A DNA stretch of 64,000 bases, taken from the NCBI GenBank assembly GCA_023229505.1, contig JALNZD010000011.1, forward strand, positions 1 to 64,000, given 5' to 3'. Position 1 is the first letter of the stretch. Every line of letters starts with the position of its first letter. Position numbers and translations under genes: made by a program. A model generated the notes under the pieces. It saw only the letters and a list, made by a program, of their open reading frames with translations. It was not told the DNA's origin and did not search any database. This stretch comes from Bacteroidales bacterium (GTDB taxonomy: Bacteria > Bacteroidota > Bacteroidia > Bacteroidales > JAGOPY01). Positions 9,001-16,202 of this stretch are shown piece after piece.

Positions 9001-11536
9001 TCCCGATATAATTCTTAAAGGGGGAATATTGTTTCGTGAATACATCGGTACTGAAATCACCGCCTTTTTCGAATGCCCTGACCATAAAAACCGCGTCCAT
9101 CATGCCTGTGGCATTGTTGCCTGCCGGAAGTTCCAGTGAAAATGTTGCTTTACCCTGGTTATCAAGCTCTTTATCGAATACATTGCGCTCTCCTCCTGAA
9201 TAATTGTTTGCAGGATTCTCGAAAGAGTACTTCTCGTAGCCTTTGAAAGTTGTCCTGGTTTTACGGAAACTCAGGTTGATATTCGTTTTTAAACCTGGTG
9301 CAACGGCCCCGTGCAGCCATTTCACCTCAAGGCTTCCTTCCGGTTTTTGGGTAAACGTGTTTAAAACTTCCTGGTTGAAGTCCAGCTTGATCTTTAGCCG
9401 GTTAGGCTTCACGGTTTCCACCCTTATACTTTTTTCGAATGAAGCCCCTCCTACTTTCACCAGGGCACGCCAGAGCCCGGTAGGCGCTTCGGGATCGGTC
9501 GGGATGCTAAATGCATAAAAGCCGTCAACACCTTCGACCTTTTTAATGGTGTTAACCAGTTGTCCCTTTGAATTGAATAATTCAAGCTGAACAGGGTAGC
9601 CCTGCGGAAGTCGATTCTGAAGATCATCTAAGAGAAAAGTCAGGAAGAGCGTATCTCCCGGCCGCCAGACGCCCCGTTCGCCATAAATCATCCCTTTCAG
9701 TCCTTTCTGCACCTGCGCCCCGCCCACGTCAAACTGGCTGAGTGAAAGCGAAGAGCCATCATCAAGGCGAAGCCATGTCTTTTGATTATCTTTCGAAGCT
9801 TTCAGGTAAAATGGCTTATTCTCCAACTTGATCTTTGCCATTCCGTCCATATTAGAGCTGATGCTTCCAAGAAGCTGGTTCTGGTAATTATACAACTCGA
9901 TACTGACATCAGAGAGCGGTTCGGCCCGCATCAGGTCCGTGGTATGGATCACGAAAAGCTTTCCATCAGCGGATTTAGCTACTACCCCGATCTTTGAAGC
10001 CAGGATCAGTTTTTCCTTGAAGCGGTTACTGTTGTAATATGAATTATGACATGGATTATTTTCCTGACGCCAATCGTAATCATCCTGCCATTCGTCTTCC
10101 TGGTACCAGCCGGGAGTATTCCAATTATCAATAATTTCCTGCGTTAGCTTTCCGTCAAGGATAAATTTCGATATGTCTTTATCAGGTGCAGGATCGCAAC
10201 GATAAAGCGCGTACTCTTTCCGGAAATAGAGCTTTACACGGTAAATAGCACCAGGGTCCTGGCTCATTAATGGGGAAAGGTCGAGGGAAAAAATGTTCCA
10301 CCGGTGCAGGTCACGTGATTTATCCTCATCCACCAGCAGGGTTTTTGCGTAGACTGGCCTGCCAAACCGCTTGAAATCATAAAAGTAACCGTTATCAAGA
10401 TCATTACTTTGAAGGAAGTAAGGGATATTATTTTCGAAGATCTTATAAACGATAACGTCAACTGCTCTGAGACTGACGGTCTTGATCGGGAGGTACAGCC
10501 CTTCCGCATCCGGCATGATAACCCCGCTACCGATAAATTCGGCTGCCGGCTTCAGCTCTTCGAAATAGATTTCTTCTTCCACCCTTTCTTTCAAGTTAGC
10601 CCTGGCATCGCTCCGGATCGAATTTTCCAGGATCAGGACCCGCGATCCCTGCAGCCGGTTGGCAGGGTAAAGGCGGATAATATTATTGTCTGGGACGAGC
10701 CTAATCACGTCACCTTCTTTAAGGTAAATCAGCCCGCTGAGGTCCTGCGACGGGTCGACCGGGTCAGAAAGCATAATGTCGATATATTGTTCCTCACCCT
10801 GGCTAACACTTGAACCGACATAAAGAAAATCGTTGATGGAAGGTATTTCATAGGTATAATTGCCTTTCAGGTCGATACCGATCGCATTTCCATTCCATTT
10901 TAGGTCAACCTGGTATGAAACATCTTTGCGCGGCAGGCTGTCGATCACAAAACTGAACTCATTCAATCCCGGGCCGCTTTCCCATTTCAGGGGGTAATCT
11001 GCTCCATCCGAGGAAGCATTGATCAATTTTTCAACATCCTTAATATCGATCACATCGGCAGAAACAAGCTTCCCTTCAATCTTTTTCATTTTTCTTTCCT
11101 TCTCCCCTGTGGATATCATGTTTCCGGGGTACACGCTGAATGAAGGTTTGATGGTTTGAAATTCGAAAGTGAAGATCCTCAATTTATTGGGGACCTCCAG
11201 GACTTTCGCAAGGCTGAATGAGGCGGTGATATTTTTTCCTGCTGGCCATTCCGGTTCAGGTTTGAATTCAATCATATCTTCCGCATACAAATAAGCTGTG
11301 CCTTTAACAGGGGGATCGAATTTAAAAATACCTTCCGGCAAGGGTTTTCCAACTTCATATTTTGATGTAGCAGCAGCCAGCTTAATCCTGACCGGCTCTG
11401 TCCTGGAAATCATCCCGATCGTATATCCGTTCACAAATTCGGAAAATGCAGCAGGGTCGGTAGATACCGCTGATTTTTCACAGCTGGTTAGAAGAAAGAT
11501 AAAAGCCAACGAAACGAAAAGTATCCTGGTTTTCAT
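5996..11536 (-). CDS. Alpha-2-macroglobulin family lipoprotein
   Basis: This 1,846-residue periplasmic lipoprotein is a bacterial alpha-2-macroglobulin, which traps proteases through a bait region and a reactive thioester. The chosen start, MKTRILFVSLAFIFLLTSC, gives a lipobox ending at Cys19; an upstream in-frame ATG would add 27 residues without sense. The MG-type domains fill the first two thirds (for example MIYGERGVWRPGDTLFL). The thioester motif is intact as YPYGCLEQT with Cys at about residue 1395, followed by the helical thioester domain (NGGMSYWPG). Size and order match the large MG10/YfhM-type. It overlaps pbpC downstream, so both are one transcript. The thioester-containing form is the protease-trapping subtype. 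Confidence 0.93.
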   Translation of the reverse strand: MKTRILFVSLAFIFLLTSCEKSAVSTDPAAFSEFVNGYTIGMISRTEPVRIKLAAATSKYEVGKPLPEGIFKFDPPVKGTAYLYAEDMIEFKPEPEWPAGKNITASFSLAKVLEVPNKLRIFTFEFQTIKPSFSVYPGNMISTGEKERKMKKIEGKLVSADVIDIKDVEKLINASSDGADYPLKWESGPGLNEFSFVIDSLPRKDVSYQVDLKWNGNAIGIDLKGNYTYEIPSINDFLYVGSSVSQGEEQYIDIMLSDPVDPSQDLSGLIYLKEGDVIRLVPDNNIIRLYPANRLQGSRVLILENSIRSDARANLKERVEEEIYFEELKPAAEFIGSGVIMPDAEGLYLPIKTVSLRAVDVIVYKIFENNIPYFLQSNDLDNGYFYDFKRFGRPVYAKTLLVDEDKSRDLHRWNIFSLDLSPLMSQDPGAIYRVKLYFRKEYALYRCDPAPDKDISKFILDGKLTQEIIDNWNTPGWYQEDEWQDDYDWRQENNPCHNSYYNSNRFKEKLILASKIGVVAKSADGKLFVIHTTDLMRAEPLSDVSIELYNYQNQLLGSISSNMDGMAKIKLENKPFYLKASKDNQKTWLRLDDGSSLSLSQFDVGGAQVQKGLKGMIYGERGVWRPGDTLFLTFLLDDLQNRLPQGYPVQLELFNSKGQLVNTIKKVEGVDGFYAFSIPTDPEAPTGLWRALVKVGGASFEKSIRVETVKPNRLKIKLDFNQEVLNTFTQKPEGSLEVKWLHGAVAPGLKTNINLSFRKTRTTFKGYEKYSFENPANNYSGGERNVFDKELDNQGKATFSLELPAGNNATGMMDAVFMVRAFEKGGDFSTDVFTKQYSPFKNYIGIYVPDGGNYGNMLETDKDHEVEIASVDWKGNPVSCTGLEVKVYKAQWRWWWSSGEENLAYYMGSRDAEIIYQGEVNAINGKGSFRFQVKYPDWGRYLIVVKDPEGGHQSGQTVFIDWPSYVNRSGRVNPAGATMLTFSAGKEKYSTGEKAVISFPATPGSRALVSIESGSKILSSQWKICEKSEETFEFNITEGMAPNIYVYLSLIQPHKQTVNDNPIRMYGVIPLLIEDPLTVLKPVISMPGELKPEEDFTVKVSEKDGKPMTFTIAMVDEGLLDLTRFKTPDPHSIFYAREALGVKTWDVFDLVLGAYGGRLEKVLAIGGDEDAINAKDKKAQRFVPVVRYAGPFSLKKGEQKDINLHMPNYIGSVRTMVIAGKDGAYGQAEQTTPVRKALMVLVTLPRVLGPDEEVELPVSVFAMDEKIKNVRIEVESNDLVTLVGSSKDLSFSQIGEQMAYFKMKVNEKTGIGKIKVKATSGAETASQEIEINVRNPNPFLTQTADFVIESGQSNNIPYLFTGMKGTNTGKVTFSGLPDFDLEKHMHYLIRYPYGCLEQTVSSAFPQLYLGELTDLKGEQQMVLDRNIRAAIKRISRMTLPNGGMSYWPGQADVNGWATSYAGHFLILAANKGYLLPAGLLEKWMDYQYRTAGSYQGSLAESQPWNDLSQAYRLYTLALGQKPNMSAMNRMREGGKLSPSTAWILATAYLYAGKPEVAEEIIAGRQVGITDEYYYAGYTYGSSLRDLAFTLEALSMLKKDNEAFLIMKRIADELKDGYYSTQTTAFCLYAIASYAGKNAGKGLELDYMLNKTKSETLKSVKSVYMLDLEESAGMSGNFQVKNNKPDTRLFVNVTLSGQPLHGLETEQSSSLRISVVYTADNGKVLNIDSLKQGTDFIAQVTVEHPGVLFSYTDMALSQVFPSGWEIINTRVQDIASGLKEDSYVYRDIRDDRVYTFFDLEKYQKKTFRVRLNAAYSGKYYLPAVNCEAMYEKNIHANTKGRWVEVVR

Positions 11537-11648
11537 AATATTGTGGATTGAAATATTTAAACGAACAAGATAGGAATAAATAAAGAAAGATGAAGACAAT
11601 CTTTTCATCTTTATCAATAACTTTGGCCTTTATCTAAAGCGAGCAATC

Positions 11649-12422
11649 ATGCCGGAGATTTCAGCCGTGATTATAACCTTGAATGAAGAGCTTAACATTG
11701 AAAGATGTCTACAGTCGGTAAAGGAAATTGCAGATGAAATCGTCGTAATTGATTCATTTTCAACTGATCGAACTGAGGAGATTTGTCAGAAATACGGCGT
11801 AAAATTCAGCTGTCATCCATTCGAAGGATATGTTGAGCAGAAGAGTTATGTCATTTCCCAGGCTTCAAATGATTATATTTTATTGATAGATGCTGATGAA
11901 GCTTTAAGTGATGAACTGCGTGCTTCAATCCGGGAAGTAAAAGCTAACTGGACCCATGACGGATATGAGTTCAACCGGTTGAATAGTTATTGCGGGAAAT
12001 GGATCAGGCACAGTGGCTGGTATCCTGACCGGAAAATAAGGCTGTTCGACCGGAGAAAGGCCTTGGTCAAAGGGAAAAACCCGCATGATGTAATTGTCAT
12101 GGCTGATAATTCGACCGTAAAGCACTTGAAAGGCGATTTGCTTCATTACACTTATTTATCGGTTGAAGATCACATCCACCAGATCAACAGGTTCACAGAG
12201 ATCCAGGCCAGGGGAAGCTTTGAACGGGGAAGAAAGGCTTCTTACTTATCCATTTTTTTCAGCCCGCCTTATAAATTCATCCGGCATTATTTTTTCAGGC
12301 TCGGTTTTCTCGATGGTTATTATGGTTTTCTGATCTGCCGGAACTCTGCATATTCCAACTTCCTCAAACATGCTAAGCTTAAAGCGTTGTGGAAGATGAA
12401 GGGGCGAAAACATGAAAAATGA
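11649..12422 (+). CDS. Glycosyltransferase family 2, LPS-core type
   Basis: This 257-residue cytosolic enzyme has a GT-A fold. It starts MPEISAVIITLNEELNIERCL, then has VVIDSFSTDRTEEIC and the metal-binding LLIDADEAL (a DAD-like motif). The C-terminal half, with WYPDRKIRLFDRRK and KFIRHYFFRLGFLDG, matches the WaaE/KdtX-like branch that adds a sugar to the inner LPS core. It is divergent from the alpha-2-macroglobulin gene, with a 112-base shared upstream region. The sugar donor cannot be told from sequence. The waaA gene about 9 kb away fits an LPS role. Confidence 0.88.
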   Translation: MPEISAVIITLNEELNIERCLQSVKEIADEIVVIDSFSTDRTEEICQKYGVKFSCHPFEGYVEQKSYVISQASNDYILLIDADEALSDELRASIREVKANWTHDGYEFNRLNSYCGKWIRHSGWYPDRKIRLFDRRKALVKGKNPHDVIVMADNSTVKHLKGDLLHYTYLSVEDHIHQINRFTEIQARGSFERGRKASYLSIFFSPPYKFIRHYFFRLGFLDGYYGFLICRNSAYSNFLKHAKLKALWKMKGRKHEK

Positions 12423-12507
12423 AAAATCGTCCATGTTCAATCGTCCATGAATTTGATTTGTACATTAAAATCCGGAAGTTTAATTTTTTACTTTTGCATA
12501 CCAGATT

Positions 12508-12570
12508 GGGATGTTATCTCAGTTGGTTCAGCGCGTCCCGACTTAGTCGGGAAGGTCACTGGTTCAAGGG
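12508..12570 (+). pseudogene. tRNA-like remnant (decayed tRNA copy)
   Basis: The first ~25 bases (GGGATGTTATCTCAGTTGGT and on) are nearly identical to the start of the tRNA-Val 78 bases downstream, and AAGGTCACTGGTTCAA matches its variable/T-arm start. The middle is different: a perfect inverted repeat TCCCGACT-TAGTCGGGA replaces the anticodon arm, giving a loop ACTTAGT that lacks the conserved U33. The 3' half of the T arm and the acceptor strand are missing, so it cannot form a cloverleaf. It is most likely a dead duplicate. Confidence 0.7.
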
Positions 12571-12585
12571 CAAAATTGAAATACC

Positions 12586-12660
12586 GGGATGTTAGCTCAG
12601 TTGGTTCAGAGCGCATGCTTCACACGCATGAGGTCACTGGTTCGAATCCAGTACATCCCA
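12586..12660 (+). tRNA. tRNA-Val (CAC)
   Basis: A complete cloverleaf can be drawn by eye. The acceptor GGGATGT pairs with ACATCCC, the D-arm is GCTC/GAGC, and the anticodon stem CATGC/GCATG encloses the loop TTCACAC with anticodon CAC (reads GUG). The T arm is ACTGG-TTCGAAT-CCAGT. The discriminator is A and CCA is not encoded. A hairpin plus T-run follows nine bases later. Confidence 0.93.
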
Positions 12661-12668
12661 CTCCATGA

Positions 12669-12709
12669 AAGTCAGTAATTCACATCGATAATTTGCTGAC
12701 TTGTTTTTT
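12669..12709 (+). terminator. Rho-independent terminator after tRNA-Val
   Basis: AAGTCAG (12669-12675) pairs with CTGACTT (12696-12702), extended by a G-U pair and A-T pairs. It is followed by G and six Ts. Confidence 0.65.
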
Positions 12710-13160
12710 ATGTAGTGTAACATTTGGTGTATTTTTTCAACGCTTCTCTACTGCAATTGTTAATAACACCCCCTCCACACAGAGTATATTTCCATTTATC
12801 CTTATTAAGAGTTATGAAGACAATAAAAAAAATTTAGAAGGCCATTTTCTGCAAAATTTCCTAAAATCACTAATTTATAATTCTCCGGTTTTTTGGGGGG
12901 AGGTCACGTACCTTCTATAAATGTTGCACTCCTGCGGATGTTTACTTTGGAAGGGCTGATAAAAAAGTGAAGAAGAGAAAGAAAATAAAAATGCAACCCC
13001 TTAAAGAAAGAAAGTCAGAATATTAAAAAAAACCAAATTAACTTTATGTCATCAATGATCCTAAATACCGCCTTAAATATCGATCCTTATTTGTCCAGTT
13101 TATGCAGAAGACATACACTTTTACCCTTATAAAGACAATGGTTTTAAGAAAGAGAATTTA
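12710..13160. other. AT-rich gene-free stretch before the GH29 gene
   Basis: This 451-base stretch is strongly AT-rich, with a T6G6 run near 12889-12900, and contains no convincing reading frame. It must hold the promoter of the fucosidase gene, but I could not pick out a clear Bacteroidota -33/-7 pair. Being just after a tRNA gene, it is also where the edge of an integrated element would lie. I saw no second copy of the tRNA 3' end in it. Confidence 0.5.
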
Positions 13161-14510
13161 ATGAAGAGTAATATTGGTTTTTTAAGTCTATTATTTATAT
13201 CATTGCTGGTATTAGCTCAAAACCTTACCGCGCAGTACACTGTTCCCTCAAAAATGGGATGGTGGTACGAAGCCCGTTTTGGAATGTTTGTACATTTTGG
13301 ATCCTATTCATACCTTGGTCATGGCGAATGGGCTTTTTTCTCTGAAAACTGGTCGAAAGCAAAATACCAAACCCGGGTTTCGGCTAAATTCAATCCAACT
13401 GGTTTCAATGCAGGAGCCATGGTACGATTGGCTAAAACTGCCGGTATGAAATACCTTGTTATAACGGCCAAGCATCATGAAGGCTTTTGTATGTGGCAAA
13501 CAGCGGTTGAAAGCTTTAAGGATGCCGCTGGGACAAAGCTATACGATTTGCCCGGTTTTACAGCATTTAAGACCAGGGATATCTTACGGGAACTGAAGGA
13601 CTCCTGCGAAGCGCAGGGAATTAAGTTCTGTTTGTACTATTCCATTTTGGATTGGAATCACCCCTCTCAGCGGGTTAATCGTTCATCTTATTATTCAGAT
13701 ATGGCTTCATCTTACGAAAGATATGCATATATCAATGATATGAAAACTCAATTAAGTGAACTGATAACGAAATATCATCCGGCTGTTCTGTGGTTTGATG
13801 GAGATTGGACCAAAAATTCCGGGGCAGCGACACTGTCTTCATGGTGGACAAAGTTTGATGGGATTGACCTGTATAATTACCTTATAGGATTGGATTCAAA
13901 CCTGATTATTAATGAGCGGATTTGCAGAAGCTTTGGTATAGGGGATTTTGAATGTCCTGAACAGCAAGTGCCTGATGCCCCATTAAGCAGGCCATGGGAA
14001 ACCTGCCAGACCATGAATGATTCCTGGGGCTATAATGCCGGGGACAATGCTTATAAAACTCCATCAACCCTGATATGGGAATTGGTTAAAGTTATATCAA
14101 GAGATGGTAATTACTTGCTAAATATCGGGCCCAAGGGTGATGGTACCGTTACAGACCAAACCATATCTATTATAAACGGCTTGGGAAACTGGATGAGTGT
14201 GTATGGTGAGAGTATTTATGGGACATACAGAAGTCCATACACCACTGAACCGAAGTGGGGCTTTTATACCAGGAAACCGGGAAAACTGTACGCTCATGTT
14301 TTTTCATGGCCAGTAAGCGGATTATTGAAGATTCCATCTCTTACGAATACCATCAACAAAATATACTTATTGAATGACACAACCGCATTATTAAATTATA
14401 CCGACAGTATTGGGTACATTTGGATATCTGTGCCTGTAATTGCCCCAAATTCAATTAACTCCGTTGTAGCTATTGATGTTTCAGGAGTTCCAACAGCTTC
14501 TGACCAATAG
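13161..14510 (+). CDS. Alpha-L-fucosidase, GH29
   Basis: This 449-residue exported enzyme hydrolyses terminal alpha-L-fucose. It has a signal peptide ending near TAQ (residue ~24), then the GH29 opening WWYEARFGMFVHFGSYS, the substrate-binding TAKHHEGFCMW, and the catalytic-nucleophile segment LWFDGDW with Asp213. LLNIGPKGDGTV closes the barrel and a short beta-sandwich follows. The frame stops at TAG (14508-14510) after TASDQ. The following bases in the same frame encode a Big_2-like domain, so the original protein was probably ~100 residues longer. In this locus it would remove fucose from fucosylated xyloglucan side chains. It is convergent with the AraC gene and so is transcribed apart from the susC operon. 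Confidence 0.92.
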   Translation: MKSNIGFLSLLFISLLVLAQNLTAQYTVPSKMGWWYEARFGMFVHFGSYSYLGHGEWAFFSENWSKAKYQTRVSAKFNPTGFNAGAMVRLAKTAGMKYLVITAKHHEGFCMWQTAVESFKDAAGTKLYDLPGFTAFKTRDILRELKDSCEAQGIKFCLYYSILDWNHPSQRVNRSSYYSDMASSYERYAYINDMKTQLSELITKYHPAVLWFDGDWTKNSGAATLSSWWTKFDGIDLYNYLIGLDSNLIINERICRSFGIGDFECPEQQVPDAPLSRPWETCQTMNDSWGYNAGDNAYKTPSTLIWELVKVISRDGNYLLNIGPKGDGTVTDQTISIINGLGNWMSVYGESIYGTYRSPYTTEPKWGFYTRKPGKLYAHVFSWPVSGLLKIPSLTNTINKIYLLNDTTALLNYTDSIGYIWISVPVIAPNSINSVVAIDVSGVPTASDQ

Positions 14511-14807
14511 GTTAAAGTAACTGGTATAGCTGCAAATGGTGAAGCCGGATTAAATACTATTGCGGACAATGGCGATACTTTGCAAATGTTAGCAATGGTA
14601 TCACCGGTAAATGCTACCGATAAAACTATTGCCTGGTCAGTAAGTGATACAACAGTTGCTTTTATAAGCTCAAATGGTTTGTTAACCGCCAAAAACAACG
14701 GTACAATTACTGTAATAGCCACTGCTAATGATGGTTCCGATGTTCAGGGGAAATTACAGATAATCATCGGTCAGGTAAAGGATGGTGTAAATCTGAAAAA
14801 AAAATAG
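14511..14807 (+). pseudogene. Detached C-terminal Big_2-like domain of the GH29 protein
   Basis: Reading on in the GH29 frame past the TAG gives VKVTGIAANGEAGLNTI, then AWSVSDTTVAFISSNGLLTA and NNGTITVIATANDGS. This is the classic bacterial Ig-like group 2 pattern, ending with TAG at 14805-14807 (98 codons). There is no start codon with a ribosome site at its head; the first ATG is 23 codons in, mid-domain. The best reading is that one nonsense mutation removed this C-terminal domain. The catalytic domain remains whole. Confidence 0.75.
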
Positions 14808-14932
14808 TGATTTTGAAATACAAGGTGCATGGTTAGTAACCCAATGTGATCCGAAAAGGTTCAGTAGTTGCATCATTTGGGCATGCAGGGTCAGCCCCGG
14901 GAATATATTAGGTTAAAATGATACATTATATT

Positions 14933-15889
14933 TCAAACCGCCCGGCCTTTGAGCTTGATTTCCGGCTCTGCTTCTGAACTCATTTCCGGAGGAATATCAT
15001 TTAAAAACTGCATACGGTACTTATAAGGAGTAACCTTGAAATATTTTTTGAAGCATTTAATAAAGTGGCTGATGTCTGTAAAACCGGTGATATCGGCTAT
15101 ATCCATTATTTTAAGATCTGTTTCCCGCAATAATTTTCTTGCCCTTTGCAATCTTACCTGTATCAGATAATTAATCGGTGAAAGTCCCAGCGCACGAACG
15201 AAATTTCGTTGGAAATTCCTTACTGACATATTGGCTAAGCTGGCCATGTCTTTGATATATATTTTCCTGTCAGGATTATTCTCGAGAAATTCGATGACTT
15301 TGCCTATCCTTATAAGCGACCTGGCTTCTGTGGACCCAATCTTCGTGTAGTGCCGACAAAGTAAAACAATTAGTTCCTGGAAACGGTTACGCAAAATAAT
15401 ATCATAGCCTTCTTCCCTATTTTGCATTTCCTGGAACATTTCATTGATTATCGATTCAATTTTTGCTAACTCTTCCCGGTTCAACTTTAATTTGTTTTTA
15501 AAATGATCCCTTTCCCGGTAATTCGGTTCCAGGATGAACAAAGCATTGTAACCTTCAAGTTGTTTAATTCGGTCGGGAATCAGGTTTATTTTCTTGGTCT
15601 CTTCAAACATAACATTTACGATATCCACCTTTCCGGCCTCTTTGAAATAGTGGCTTTGATTGCCTTGCAAAACAAACACATCTCCGGCAGAAACGAGGTA
15701 TTCATGAGCTTCCACAACCTGGACTCCCTGGCCGTCAATTATTATCACAATTTCCACAAAATCATGATAATGATTGATTTCTGTCAGGTCATGTTCGTGC
15801 GTTATTTCATGTTTTCTGTCGACCCGGTAAAGAATAACCGGGCAATTGTCATCTTTGAAATAGTTTAACCCTAAAGCTCTTGTAGACAT
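14933..15889 (-). CDS. AraC-family transcriptional regulator
   Basis: This 318-residue cytosolic regulator has an N-terminal cupin-like sensor domain (HDLTEINHYHDFVEIVIIIDG and SAGDVFVLQGNQSHYF). The C-terminal pair of helix-turn-helix motifs is KIYIKDMASLANMSVRNFQR and KIMDIADITGFTDISHFIKC, followed by FKKYFKVTPYKYR. It is transcribed away from susC across a 313-base gap. AraC proteins with this cupin usually bind a sugar directly in the cytoplasm. Here a xyloglucan breakdown product, possibly xylose, is a natural candidate inducer, but that is inferred from context. No hybrid two-component or ECF/anti-sigma regulator is present in the locus. Confidence 0.92.
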   Translation of the reverse strand: MSTRALGLNYFKDDNCPVILYRVDRKHEITHEHDLTEINHYHDFVEIVIIIDGQGVQVVEAHEYLVSAGDVFVLQGNQSHYFKEAGKVDIVNVMFEETKKINLIPDRIKQLEGYNALFILEPNYRERDHFKNKLKLNREELAKIESIINEMFQEMQNREEGYDIILRNRFQELIVLLCRHYTKIGSTEARSLIRIGKVIEFLENNPDRKIYIKDMASLANMSVRNFQRNFVRALGLSPINYLIQVRLQRARKLLRETDLKIMDIADITGFTDISHFIKCFKKYFKVTPYKYRMQFLNDIPPEMSSEAEPEIKLKGRAV

Positions 15890-16202
15890 ATGGCATCTTT
15901 GAATTTGGCTAAAAATTACTACTTTTTGGCCATATTTTTAAACTGATCGGTTTTTTTTTTATGCATATTTACACAAAGTTAATAAAGAGTGATTAAAATC
16001 GGGGAAAATCATCAAAATATCGGATTATCAGGTTAATTTATTGCCGGCAGATATATTATATCCATGTTGACATTTAATACAGCAACCTTAACATATATCA
16101 GACTATCAGGCTCAAATTTCCATAAAAAAATATCTTTCTACTCTAAATATTTGTTAAAAATTCATTAATTTTAAGGGATGTGAATCATAATCTCTAATTA
16201 AT
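15890..16202. promoter_or_regulatory. Divergent regulatory region between araC-type gene and susC
   Basis: These 313 very AT-rich bases separate two divergent genes and contain no reading frame. They must carry both promoters and probably the AraC-type operators. I could not identify an exact promoter or repeated operator by eye. AATATTTG at about 16145-16153 is one mismatch from the Bacteroidota TAnnTTTG element, which is weak evidence. Confidence 0.45.

Noticed and set aside
12661..13160. Attachment site of an integrated element after tRNA-Val
   Set aside because: No integrase gene is in the window and I found no direct repeat of the tRNA 3' end by eye; only the decayed tRNA copy is suggestive.
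12531..14510. Loop of the tRNA-like remnant reads TTA, which as an anticodon could decode UAA/UAG and so suppress the TAG in the GH29 gene
   Set aside because: The remnant lacks a T arm, acceptor 3' strand and U33, so it cannot be a working tRNA. The match is a by-product of the inverted repeat.
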